DNA of 64,000 nt from Amyelois transitella (GCF_032362555.1 NC_083518.1:3484501-3548500); one strand, 5' to 3'. Positions 23,168 through 34,900 are shown, numbered from the stretch's first letter. Program-made: numbers and translations. The notes: generated from the letters alone by a model not told the origin.

Positions 23168-24327
23168 AAATGATCCTTATTTCCTTAATAAATTAATTAA
23201 ACACAACTTCAACGTGTTCTCACATCCACATTTCTAATTCTAAGCTAGTCCTTATTGTAAAGTTGACGTGATTGAAGAAAGTGCTGCAGCGCAATTTTTT
23301 ACCGTTTCTTCTGCACTGACGCTTTGATTTGAAGATTATGTAAAAAAACTTTTTATATTTATGTATAATATTATATTTTATTACATTCAGTTATCTGTTC
23401 ACGAGACTATGACGCGATTTATCGAAACATTGAATTAGCAAGATAAAATTCATAAACAAACCACATTGAAAACCGGAGCAAGGAAAGTATAAAAATGCGC
23501 ACACGTCAATATAGATATTGTAATGATTATCATGTTAATCTTTATAATTATAAGTGATAATATGGCAATTACAAAGCTATCCCAGATTGATATCATATTA
23601 TCAATGTTAATTGGATTCTCTGCGATATTATTAGACATCAAGTACTTATACTTATTAGTCACGTATACATTTTATGGACAGTAAGAGCTGTATTGTATTG
23701 TGAGATGTATCACAACAACACAACAACAACACAACAATGTTTAATATATTACTTTTCTTAGTAAAGAATTTATTTTATTCAAGTTTTCAAATATTTCTGA
23801 TATTATAGATGGTACATATCAAATGTTATCAATTTATCTAATAGCTATCGTGGGTTTTTCAGTAAAAAAAAATTGGGATAGTATTTGTCGTGGTTTTTCT
23901 ATCTTAAGTCACTTAAATATAAGTGCGATTACGAATTATATACCTACTTCAAACTAACCAATAAAAATATCCAAAAAATTGCATATTATTATGAAATCGT
24001 ATCGTTATTAGGAAGTTCTTGTAGCTGTTATACACCTATATTTATTTTTCCCTATTAAAACAACATGGAAGCTTGTACGAGATATAAGATATTGTGTACT
24101 TATTCCTTTAGTCGGCTTTTACGACATCAATAGTGAAAGAGATAAAGTGGTCCTATTCTCGAGACGTGTTCGTCTCGTGTTATAACATGATAACGAAAAA
24201 TCAAAACGAGAAATGTTTCTTTAGCCTTCGTAAACCGATGACACTAAAAATATTGATGACAAAAGTCAAACGTCAACTGACTTATTTTAGTTGTGTTTGA
24301 ATAAAAAGCAATATATATTTATTCAAA
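23168..24327. other. Intergenic between genes 5 and 6
   Basis: AT-rich with no gene. It contains an ACAACA simple repeat (about 23708-23738) and the 3' end of a family B repeat (about 24104-24165, TTTTACGACATC and GTGGTCCTATTCTC). Confidence 0.55.
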
Positions 24328-27300
24328 ATGTTTGTCGTTATTTTACATTCGGGCTCTGAATATTGTAGAATGGTAACCTGGGCCGTTCTAGTCGGTTTAA
24401 GTCACACACTCATCGGTGCAACTGTTATGTCCGTTCTAATGTATAGCATTCATACGAAATTTTATGACAAACATATTATCCTGTTCGTTTTTGGGGCAAG
24501 TATCTATTTATATTTATTATTTATATTATAACTAGTTTCCATCTGCGGCTCCGCTTGAATATACATATGAGTACATTAGTAAATAACAAAAAAACGCAAC
24601 TCTTCCCTATCCCAACTCATATTATAAATACGGTAGTGTATGTGCATATGTATAAGAGTGAAAGAGAAAGAAGTATTATGTTGTCTCCAGCACACATGCC
24701 ACCATGATGGATTTTGGACAGCAGTTCATGATAGAAGGTACAGTGAGCGTGTGTGTCTGAGAACCTATAAGCCGGTGGGTAAGCGAATCACATCAAATAC
24801 GACAGAAAGCTTGCTTGTTAGATTTTTAACTCTTCACAGTTAAACGATTGCAGCAATTTTGATGTATACTGGTAGAAATATGGGAAAGTACATACAGAGA
24901 CTTTTTTTGGTGGTTTCGGAAACAATTACAAACATGTGAGACAAAAGTAAATTATAGTAGTAAAAGTAATATATGAATATAACTTTTACCTTTTTTAATA
25001 AAGATTACCGTTTTATCCATCGTGAGGAAACCTGCACATTCATGTAACTGGATGTGTAACCCTGGATACAATATGCGTTAGGTTTATCTGCAAAGGTCAG
25101 ATGGGATTCGCTTCGTGTAAAAACTCACCCGATCCAGGATCCATGGTCAAAGGCATACCCTGGGCTCCTCTAGAAAGGAGAGGATGTAACCGGGACTAAA
25201 GCCAGAAGGATGAAGACAAAAGTAAGATTATAGTAGGAAATTGACTTATGCAAGCCAAAAGTCGAATTGCCTTTTGGCCTTGCAACATATTGATAGGCGT
25301 TAACAAAATACGAGTATAATAATGCCAACACATTAACGCCTTTATAGTCTGAGACGTCGATGACGATGCTTTAAATTAGAAAAAGTAGAGAAATAAACCT
25401 TGGTTTATTATGTATTGTCAATAAATTTATACTCCATACTCTGATGCGAAAAACTCTTACCATATCCATTATATAAAAACAATATGAAAATTATTAAACT
25501 ATCACCTTTCATCGTCCTTTTGAACAAGTATTTTTTGATACAATATCAATGGTACAAACATATAATCTTCCTCATAAATAGGGTCTTATTTTCTTAAAAA
25601 AATAAATGCGTTTGACGTAAAGCTGCCTCATCGTAAGCAAAATGCCTTTTTTACATTTCCTTATCGTTTCTACTAAATTTCTTTTAAGTTATATTCTTAT
25701 TTTTTTCCTTGATGTACATAAAAAAATTTAAATAACTTAGACATCATTTATTTATTTATGTACACATCACGGAAAAAATAAAAATATAACTTAAACTAAA
25801 GAGAAATTTAGTACAAGGGCACTACTTATTTCTAGAGAAATTGCTTGCAGTAGGCCCACGACGGTGTGGTTTACAGTACACGCCACCTTTACAAACTCGC
25901 TATTTTGTGCGAACACTTCAGCGCAACCAGGGTAAATACCGAGTATTAGCACACAATGGCCACTATTGTCGCTATCAGTTTTATGCCAGCTATAACGTAG
26001 ATCACTTGTGACTTTATTGGCGCCAAAGACTAGTTTCAGGCTCATTGAGGCTATTTCCCTAGTGAGTGACAAGTATATTTAAATGAAGCTTTGTCACGAG
26101 CTTTAATGTATGATTCGTTCGTAGACAAGACCTAGATTACCTAACTCTTCTTCTTGCTTAGTCAGAAGCCACAGCTAAATCGTTTGTCTGACATGAGTAA
26201 AGTTGGCATGCAGTTTCTTAATGTGGTCTGGGGCTGCATTCGGAAAGGGTTTGCCAAAATTCAATTATTTTTACACGGGCAGAACCGCTAATGTATTCTA
26301 ATGGTCCCATAAAATAAGACAACCAACTATATAATTATCCTCGATGAATTAGTCGTAGTTATTTTTAGATAATTTTTTTTTTAAAAAAGGTCCTTTTGTT
26401 CCAGTTCCACTTTTTCACCGCTGAAGCTATACTATTCTTAAACTTTGCGAACGGCTTGGCTACTCCTATGCGGGTTAGGTATTGTCCCCTGACGTTATAA
26501 TCTCAACATGATGCTCATTAATATCTCTTTTTACAATTACAATTATTTAGTACTGTAAGATATTACAAATTTGATACGACGTAGAATGACCACTGCTAAA
26601 CATAGGCCTCCCCAAATGACTTCCACCTCGAAGAAAACTTTAATTGTTATTCTTCTGTTACTTTTACTCTAAAAGTAAATCTGTTTATTAACCATTTAGC
26701 CGAATCATAAATAGTCTCCTTCTAACCGCAAATCATCACATGTGATATTATCCCATAATTTATGAATGATAAAAAGTAATGTAAAATGTCGTTTCAAAAT
26801 AAATACTAAATGTGTTTGGGTAAAATTTAAAGAGTTGAACAGGGACTTTTTTGTTATCCTGCACATTCTTATAGAAAACTGCGGGCAAAAGTCTAGTGTC
26901 TCTAATAAAGCTTTTGGTTTAGTTGAAGCACCGTCGATTCGCTCACGGCCTCCTGCAAATTTGTGGATTTATCTGCATCGTTTTGGGAACCCTGTTCGTC
27001 ATCTCAGAGTTTGAATTATCAGGGGCACCTCATGGTATAATAGGTAAGTTTACACATTCATTAAAAATTAATGATTTGATAACTGTTGTTTCACTCTGAT
27101 CAACTAAAGTGACCAATTATAATGGATCAATGTACAAAATAAAATTTTTCATTTTTAAATTGTTATATCAGATTTCTGGTATGAAAAAAAACGTAATTAT
27201 GTATATATCTTTCATATGGCACGATTCCTTAATTGTTCTTTTGTATCATCGACATTTATCAATCTTTGAATGTAAGCTCATCAGTTAAGGTTTGTCTTGG

Positions 27301-27728
27301 CTTGATCTTTCACTTATTTTTACATTCGCCTTACATTTTGAGAACTCAATTTTAAAGCGTAAGTATATTTACTTAATTTACTTGGTTCCCATTCGTCCTC
27401 TCAACATAAAAAAAACATTCATTCCCTCTTTTATTCCTGTAAAAATATAAAAATATTTATTTGTTCATCAGGTCTTGTATCTGCAGCGTTAGCTCTATGC
27501 AGCTGTCTTTCAAGTATATTTGCAGTTTTTGGTAAAGGCGATATCAAACTCATTCACATCGTCATAGGTTTGCCCACATTCCTGTTATCTTCCATCAGCC
27601 TTTGCCTGGGATTCCTTGAAACGGAGTTCGAGATCTGGGCAGGAAAATCTGTGGTCTATACCCTTATAAGCTTTGTAACGTTTTACACTTTGATCATAAT
27701 TATTAAAGTTTTAATGAAATTGTTGTAA
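24328..27728 (+). CDS. Cytochrome b561 / CYB561D2-like transmembrane reductase, gene 6 (divergent, extra intron)
   Basis: Four exons, 24328-24495, 26405-26473, 26923-27043 and 27472-27728, give 204 aa. Junctions 1 and 3 match the family sites (phases 0 and 1); the intron at 26474-26922 (phase 0, donor GTTAGG) is unique to this copy and falls in the loop between helices 2 and 3. Intron 1 uses a GC donor (GGG/GCAAGT). Joined, the segment from AEAILF to HRRFAHGLLQ has the same spacing as in gene 2, which supports the model. Candidate heme ligands are His49, His87 (38 apart, as in all copies), His116 (APHG) and His148 (LIHIVIG). The N-terminus is the shortest of the array, with an in-frame stop just upstream of the ATG. 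The loop between helices 4 and 5 is about eight residues shorter than in genes 1-5, and the His five residues before the third ligand is absent. Likely a membrane electron-transfer protein; it could also be weakly expressed or decaying, but no frame break is seen. Confidence 0.82.
24533..24600 (+). repeat. RTE-like repeat start in gene 6 intron 1
   Basis: ACTAGTTTCCATCTGCGGCT resembles the ACTAG…GCGGC start of RTE-type repeats seen at 28512 and 46544. Only a short piece is recognisable. Confidence 0.35.
25008..25216 (+). repeat. Family D interspersed repeat in gene 6 intron 1
   Basis: Collinear with 12445-12668: ATCGTGAGGAAACCTGCACA, AACTGGATGTG, GATCCATGGTCAAAGGC and AACCGGGACTAAAGCC occur in that order. 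Confidence 0.7.
25791..26072 (-). CDS. Unrecognised antisense open frame within gene 6 intron 1
   Basis: A minus-strand frame of 84 codons from its first ATG (the internal MSLKLVF start, near 26045) has a balanced, coding-like composition and higher GC than its surroundings. A potential splice acceptor (CTCACTAG) lies just upstream of that ATG. I recognise no domain. It could be a single exon of an unrelated gene, a decayed gene fragment or chance. It sits opposite to gene 6 inside its unusually long first intron. Confidence 0.2.
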   Translation of the reverse strand: MSLTREIASMSLKLVFGANKVTSDLRYSWHKTDSDNSGHCVLILGIYPGCAEVFAQNSEFVKVACTVNHTVVGLLQAISLEISSALVLNFSLV

Positions 27729-28054
27729 CAAGTACGATGTTTTATTTCTTTAATTTCCAATTTATACGGTAAAAGAAATAAAATATACTAGTATACTGAT
27801 GCACAAAGTAAATACCTTTTTGTGTGATGTTACTCGTAATTCAGTGCAACAACGAATTTACAATTAAGATACAACCCGCAGAATAAGAGCATTGTGCATT
27901 GTTATTTACTTAATGTCTTATTATGTACTACTAAAAATTTGTTATATACAATAAAATATTCACAAAAAAAAAACAAACAAGAGCTTTAAAATGTATGTAA
28001 CATGGATTAAATTAAATAAACATAGTAATTTACATGAAAGTTATTTTAATAAAA
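27729..28054. other. Convergent gap between genes 6 and 7
   Basis: 326 bases between the 3' ends of gene 6 (+) and gene 7 (-). AATAAA at 27777-27782 is the likely poly(A) signal of gene 6. Nothing else seen. Confidence 0.6.
27777..27782 (+). terminator. Poly(A) signal of gene 6
   Basis: AATAAA 49 bases after the stop codon of gene 6. Confidence 0.5.
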
Positions 28055-29796
28055 TCAACGGCTATTGTCACAATGCCGTTCGTAACAACACAATAGTTTC
28101 ATGAATCCATAACTGACAATAAGAAGTGTAGCTAAAATACAAATGCATGCCATAAAAATTGCTATTTCCTGTGATTTGTTGATCCACTCAAGAAAATTCC
28201 CATCTGGCGAAAACAGACATGCAACAAAGCAGATCGATGAAAAGACATAAGCGGTCAATCCAAAAAATGCATGCAAATATCTGAAGCATCTGGCGCCAGT
28301 CGCCTTTGCCAATACACATGGACCTATTAGCATTCCTAGTGTCATCAATGAAAGCGCTATTACACCTGAAAACAATTTTAATATACATCAATTGTTAGGA
28401 AATAAGTCAATGTAAACAGTTAAATATCAGACACATGCTTAGACAAGGAATTTGCTTCAAACACAATTGCACTTTGAATAGAGCACTACCTTGGTCAACA
28501 TACATTTATAATACTAGCTATTGCCCATGGCCCCGCCCGTGTAGGCTTTTATTCAGACCTATAATAGACATAGTTTATCCTACCTATCCTATCCCCCTGT
28601 CAATTTTATTTAGAGACGATTACGTTAACCAGATGTTACTCTTCTTTGATCGCCACCTATCAATTTGTTGAAAAAATATTTAATATACAGAAACTCAATT
28701 TTTGCCGTCTTATTATATGTATTATATTAATTATTTAATTCAATGATAAAAAATTGTGAGCCTTTATATTGTGAGCAGTATTGATTTCCTGTGGCCTTTG
28801 CCTGAACGAAATACTATATAGATAGGTCAATTGTTGTAAGAGCTAGACGCGTTAAGAGATTTTCTTACAACGGCATGAGAAACTGTACTGCAGTTGAGAC
28901 AAAAAAGCCAATTACCAAACAGACAATGTGTGTTATCCACCAGTAAATCCGGCAATTCGTCTGCCTTAGAAACTAAAAGTAGGGCAGATCCAGTAATGTT
29001 TAGAATAGCAGCAGTCAACTGAAGGATAATGTGGTTTATCTTCCTGTCACGAGGCTTCAATGGAATCGTAGGTCCGTGCAGGTAGGTCGTCATCAAGATT
29101 CCTGCCGGCATGAGCAACTGAAACTGGTACGAGTAATATTGATAGTTATTGATAAATACAACAATGTACAACTAGGTATACTTCAAAGACGTGGACCTTT
29201 AAAAGCATCTTAACATTATTCCTATAATAAGGTATTCAATTATAGAATTCTGTTAACTGAATGCTTTATACATCAATTCCAATGCTAAGTTTTTATTCAT
29301 TAATACAGGATATTACGAACATCACGTCTTAATAATTGTCATATTTTTTGGTTTCACAACATTGGTGGACATCGAATATAAGTAAGAATAATTAATCAAA
29401 TATAATAGAAAGTACTTAGAAAAAATAATCCTAGCAAAAGGTCAAAGGAGACATGCTCGCATTAAAAATGTAGTTTTTCCTCTGCAAAATAGGTATGTGT
29501 GAATAAATAACATGACGAAATGTACCAACCCCGGCTGTGCAAAAGAAGATGTGTAAATTAGTTTCAAAGTGCTGTTCTGTCCACGATGCGGAATATAGTA
29601 ACATTACGATCGTATAAAATCCCATCAAAATATAAGCGAACGCCACAAATCCAGCCCACCATATTCTTCTGCAGTACTCTCTTCTAGGGATATCAACAAG
29701 AACTATTTTCACGGGACCCTCGAATGTCTTCACCGCATTTCTTTTGAGACATTCAAGGTTACATGTGTTTCCTTCTACTGGAGGGTGGGATAACAT
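28055..29796 (-). CDS. Cytochrome b561 / CYB561D2-like transmembrane reductase, gene 7 (inverted copy)
   Basis: Minus-strand exons 29796-29530, 29123-28916 and 28365-28055 give 261 aa. Introns have donors GTTGGT (phase 0) and GTAATT (phase 1), the two family positions. Candidate heme ligands are His82 (NLHIFF), His120 (INHIILQ, 38 apart), His155 (NTHCLF) and His190 (YLHAFFG). The longer N-terminus with CNLEC and a VKIVLV strand-like stretch before helix 1 is shared with gene 8, so these two form a subgroup. The HG pair after the third His is HC here, and the C-terminus is Cys-rich (KLLCCYERHC) rather than ending in K/R-R. It is the only copy on the minus strand, convergent with gene 6 and divergent from gene 8. 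Likely a membrane electron carrier; changes around the third His may alter substrate use. An RTE-like fragment lies in intron 2. Confidence 0.88.
28512..28625 (+). repeat. RTE-like repeat fragment in gene 7 intron 2
   Basis: Starts ACTAGCTATTGCCC and contains CCCGCCCGTGTAGGC, typical of degraded RTE-type repeats in moths. It is opposite in orientation to gene 7. Confidence 0.45.
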
Positions 29797-31178
29797 GGTT
29801 GAGCACTAAAAGTAAAATTTATTGCGGCAAATCTTGTTTTTATTATTATAATTTGTTATTATGTAAGCAAGAAACATAATATGTTATAAAATAAAATTGT
29901 AAAAATGTAATATTTTGAGGTGAAAGTATTTTAAATGACAAATACAGTTGTAGATCTAGATATTAGCTATAAGGAGCCGTCAAACCTTAGAGTATTTACT
30001 TGAGTATGAGTAAAACGCCTTTTTGAAAATGTGCGATTGTGTTAATGATTAAAAAACATTAGTTTATATTTATATGTCCGTGAATTGAGTGAAGAAATGG
30101 CCTGCCGTTTAGACCTGGTAGGTAGGTATGTACTTATGATAAGCCTGCGGGGATTGTACACAACCTTAATAAAAAATCATTTTGGTGAGGTCACACTTTT
30201 TAATATACCCAGGCCAAGTTCAATGCTATTTCAGATTTCCAAACATTCACCATGTCGACTCGTCAAAGACCCGAATATAACAACGGCGCGCCTATACAGC
30301 TACGTCCCATTCACGGAGCTCCAAAAACGCCCGACTTTCTGCTTTTATTTATATGTACAAAGGATGTTTTCATCAACGGCTATGAAAAACCCCTCTCATT
30401 TTTTGAATTTCGGATGAAGTTTGCTTTCCGCGCGACATCGCGCACAAGGGATCGCGCCATGTGTGTGTACGATCCGCTTTTTCACGCTCCCATAACTGAA
30501 TTACCTACCCACGAATATTTTTTTACATTCTACCTCACATTTACTGCATGGGCTTAAAGTGTAGTTTGCTTTAAAAAGGATTAAGTTAAATTTGCTTTGG
30601 AATAGGGGAGCGGAAAACGTCCCGCGGGCTCGTCCTGTGCTGGCTAAATGTGAAACATTGGATTCTCTTCAAATATTAATTGTTCAAGATTTTCCTTTTT
30701 TATACCTCTATGGTGAGTAAATGTAAGAAAAAGTTATCACCTTTTTCTCGGGTAGAAGTATGCACGAATGTGGCAAGTACAAAGAACTGTCTACCCCTCC
30801 GGGAAATAGTTACTTCAAACAATACAAGAACTATGTAAGCTCTTTTACCTCTATTCTTAGAAAATAGTACGAAACTACGCAATACTTTTCTTCACTTTCT
30901 CAACCCTTAGTCTCAAACTCAGTATCTCATTAATTAAGTTAATGGAAGCAATAAGAAGTACCTACCTAATTGTCTATTTTTGAATACAATACTTACTAAG
31001 ATATCCTTAAAATATCTACATCTATGCTCAAAGGGCCCTGAAAAAAATAAAGTGAAAATTTGTTATCTGTGATTCTTTGATCTATCAAACAATAGTCAAA
31101 GCTTTTGTTTATTTTAATTCTTTTATTGTAATAATTTTTAATGAATCAACAAATCCAATGCAAAATTCTACATAGATC
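29797..31178. other. Divergent intergenic region between genes 7 and 8
   Basis: Upstream region of both gene 7 (-) and gene 8 (+), so it probably carries both promoters. It contains a GC-richer stretch (about 30180-30480) with two overlapping open frames and a short family C fragment at about 30745-30805. No TATA at the spacing found in genes 2-4. Confidence 0.5.
30252..30557 (+). other. GC-richer open stretch between genes 7 and 8
   Basis: Two overlapping plus-strand frames stay open (30085-30417 and 30252-30557) across DNA that is clearly GC-richer than its flanks. Neither translation resembles a known family, and they cannot both be real. A regulatory island or an old gene fragment are alternatives. 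Confidence 0.25.
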
Positions 31179-32753
31179 ATGGAGTGTTTTAATATTCCAG
31201 GTTGCAACCCGCAACCTGCAGATTGCAATCTGGAATGCGTTAAAGACCGTGAAGAAATTGCAGAGTATACAGGCTTAGTAAGAATAGTTTTGGTCAGAAC
31301 TCCAAGGGTAAAGTACTGGTGTAGAATACTTTGGGCTGGGTTAATTGGCCTGTCTTACATCTTGATTGGGGCTACTTGTACTATTGTGTTCCTCTTTATG
31401 CAGGCCAATAAACTGCCCGCAGCTGAAAATGTACATGTAGGGCTGTGTACTATAGGGGTGAGTTTTATTTCTTTTATCACTACATAACACCTATTAAGTT
31501 CCCATTTTTCTTTGTGTGTATGTATGCGGTAATCAATGAAAATTGTGAACAGATTTTGTTCCTGTTTGAAATATTGGAAAGAGGGTTTTCTGTGAAAGTG
31601 TTGTATTTATAAATGCTACCGGTATGAACGCCGGGGCGGGTCGCTAGTTTTATATATTTTAATAAGCAATTTCAGTTAGCTCTGAGCTAACTTTTTCGGA
31701 GTTATGAAAACCCCAACTTTATCTTGGCTTCAAGGAGTACACATAAATATTAAGGATGAGATCCTCGAACTTTTTACGCCAAAAACCATGCCGATAGTTA
31801 ATTTTCAATCTTCCAGCATCAAATTAAGTCTTTTTAGTACCAGCAGCATAACATTTTACAGTCTTTATCTAACAACGCTTCCAAAAGTAATAAGCCATTT
31901 TACTCGTTTCAGTTTCAATTGCTGATCCCTTTAGGGATTTTGATGTTGAGTGGCCTCAATGGCCCTTCAGCTCCTATGACTGTGAATCATAGGAAATGTG
32001 GCCATGTCCTTATACAGACTATTGGAATACTATGCAGCATCGTCGGGACGTTTGCTGTCCTAATGTTGGGAAAAGTACAATCGGTCTCAATTTTTACACT
32101 TCATTTTTTTGTAGGTGTGTCATGTATAAAATGTTTTATTGAAGATGTATAAGATTATTAGTAACAATTTCCCTCTCTCTCAGCTTCGCGTGTACCCAGT
32201 TGTACCTTTCGGCTTATAATACTTTATCTTTGGTAACATTTAGTAAAATAATACTATTTAAACCAAGAATCGGGACAGTTTCGTCAACTATTTCGGTATT
32301 TTATTTCGTATTTTCAATTATGGTGTTGTGTAGAATACCTTATTATGAGACTTTTATTTTTTACGCTATATAGGTAAGACTTATTGTATGGGCTTGATGC
32401 TATGGTCGTAATTATTAACTTACTGGTTAAATACCTACTATATTATAAGTTTAATTTCAATTTCAGGTACATTATCGTGTATTATGGCTCTGGTTGGTAT
32501 AGTTTTTGGACCTCTTATGCTCTGTTTGGAAAAGGACAACTGTTGCGGGGAATGTTTGCAGACAGTCCATAAGAGTGCTGGTATATTATGTTTACTGCTC
32601 TCATCTTTATGCTTTATAACTGGTCTAAAGAAATTATCATTTAAACAATGGTTACCTGTTCCAAATTGGTTTTTATGGATAACTGCGCTATGTGTTATTT
32701 ATACACTTATTATATTCACTGTACCTTTCATTAGATGTTTATATGATAAATGA
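31179..32753 (+). CDS. Cytochrome b561 / CYB561D2-like transmembrane reductase, gene 8
   Basis: Exons 31179-31457, 31913-32114 and 32467-32753 give 255 aa, with GTGAGT and GTGTGT donors. The exon 2 end (GTAG before GTGTGT) was chosen because it makes the spacing from the third His to the helix 4 GP pair identical to gene 7. Candidate heme ligands are His86 (NVHVGL), His124 (CGHVLIQ, 38 apart), His157 (TLHFFVG) and His195 (TVHKSAG). The N-terminus (CNLEC, VRIVLV, WCRILWAG) matches gene 7, which defines a two-gene subgroup. The HG pair after the third His is HF, and the loop before the fourth His contains a CCGEC cluster. No basic K/R-R end. Expected to be a six-helix membrane electron-transfer protein; substrate unknown. 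It is the last gene of the array. Confidence 0.88.
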
Positions 32754-34652
32754 TTGAAATCTGAGACATGTGAACTTATTTTATGAATTTAATATTTTTA
32801 ATATTTAAGACACGTGTTTTTTAAATACTGTTTTAATATAAATTATTTCTTGGATAAATGCTGCGATTTCTTGCAATCTGAAAAAAAGGTTAGCTTCCCT
32901 TTACACAGTCAATTTAAATGTTCTCAACCATAGTGGACAGGTATAACGTTTATATACTTTTATATAAAGCCATAACCATAAATGACTTCCTACCGAGATT
33001 CGGCGGCCTCCCAAAAACATTACCTTTTATTAGGTAGGTACAAGAGTTTGCTTTTTTGACGCAAAATTACGAGATATGTCGTCATAAAGGGCTTCTAAGG
33101 GCGTAATGGAGCTGTAACCTAAACGTACGGAATGCTTTCAACCAAATGGCGACGGAAAACAGTTTTATTTTATTGTCACAGAAGTTTTCGGTGCTCTTAA
33201 TTTTAAGTTCGACAAAAAAAAATTAAAAAAAAGTTGATTATTGCACTGAAAAAAGTTTAACCTTAAGCGCGTATCCGTACGATTAAGAGATTCAGTAAAT
33301 AAAGTAATTGAAAGAGCATATTTACTATAAGATTACTTTATAACTGCAACTTACTTGTAGTCTTAATGTTGCTAGCTAGCACTAGCATGTTTCGAAATGT
33401 TCTTCTATCTTTTATAATACCAAATGAACTTACTTGGATGGCTCTTGTCGGTGGTACGAATTTTTTAAATTGTTGCATACAAACCAATTTTTTTAAATTC
33501 TGTAATTCTTTGTAAATCATCGTCTATAATAAAATCAGTTTAATAAGCCCACAGCAGAATCGGTTTCAATCTTGCATAAACTCGATTAGCCGACGTATCG
33601 ACGGAATCAATTACAAAAACTTCTCCATAAAACAACCATCAGACACCACTTGTGCATTGAGTTTAAATGATAGAGATGGCACGGTACCAATTTGAAGTTA
33701 ATAACTGCCCTGGAATGTATTTAATTGCTTATGTCTTTAATAAAACATAAGTTCATCATGCACATTTGACAAGTAAATACTTACTTTCTTTTTACTTATT
33801 TTAATGTTAGTTTTTTCCTTTTTATACCTAAACCCAAGGCTCAAAAGTAAGTAAATGAGTTTTTAAAGTAAATCAAAGAACTCTTAGTTTTGTATTATTT
33901 TATATCGGTAAAATTTCAGAATTTATATTATGCAGCTACTGTTATTTTGAAGTAACGGTATTCTGAACATCGCAAAGCTGCTTCCCTTCCCATACTGTTT
34001 GTGATTGCAAAAATCTATCAAGGAAAAATCTTGGTACCTATAATTTTTTCGCCCATGGGGACCTTATACTTTATCTCTGAATCTCAATTCAGTCTGTAAG
34101 CAGCTTATCGTCGACTTCCGAGTCTTTCGCAAAGGGGATTGTCATCTCCATTTGTATATTTCAAAGGCTGCCTGCATCCGATTGGCTGCAATTACCAACA
34201 GTCACGATTGCTGATTCACGGCAGTCATGGCGCGTAAATATTGCGATTTACATAGCGGAGAACAAATATAAACGAAAAGAATTTAAAAATTCCTTGCGAT
34301 TTACATAGAGGCTAGCAAAAAATTTATGAAAGACATTAAAAAAGTCATATCTTTCTTTCTACCGAATTGAAAGACTTAGCGGATCGACTGAGAGGCTACG
34401 TACGAGTACCACGGCCACGTACGCTATATACTGAGATTTTAATACCTAGTAACAAAACAAGTTGCCAGCTCATCACATTAAAGAAAATTCCAAGTTTATG
34501 AGCTGTTCCTTGATTGAAAAATGATAAGCTTCGTATTTGTTGTAAAATTATAAAGTATATTTACGACATTAAACAGCACTTATAATTATCTTAATACCCT
34601 TTCAACATCTCTGAACCTGTGACTTGCAATTAATTAATCTGAAAAAAATAAT
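32754..34652. other. Intergenic, nothing recognised
   Basis: About 1.9 kb downstream of gene 8 with no gene, clear repeat or RNA. The short minus-strand frame at 33338-33520 has no support. Confidence 0.5.
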
Positions 34653-34900
34653 AATAGGACCACTCCATCTCTGTCCCTCTCTCTATCATCTCTCTCATCA
34701 TCGTAAAAGGCGACTAAAGGATAGGCGTATAAACTTGGGACCCTTCTTATAGGAGACGGGCTAGAAACCTGTCACTATTTAAATCTCAATTCTATAATTA
34801 AGCAAAAAAACAGCTAAATGTAGCCTGGAATCAGTTTTTTCAAGACAGTTGGCTCTGTCTTCCCCGCAGGGGATACAGTCGTCATTATATGTATGTATGA
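34653..34900 (-). repeat. Family B interspersed repeat
   Basis: Minus-strand copy from AATAGGACCACTCCATCTC through GTAAAAGGCGACTAAAGGAT and GTTGGCTCTGTC to the outer end. Nearly complete, with a short CTCT-rich expansion. Confidence 0.75.

Noticed and set aside
26405-26503. Gene 6 as a pseudogene because the exon 2 reading frame hits a stop (TAA) soon after LATPMR
   Set aside because: A donor at 26474 and an acceptor before 26923 remove the stop and restore the exact spacing of the paralogs.
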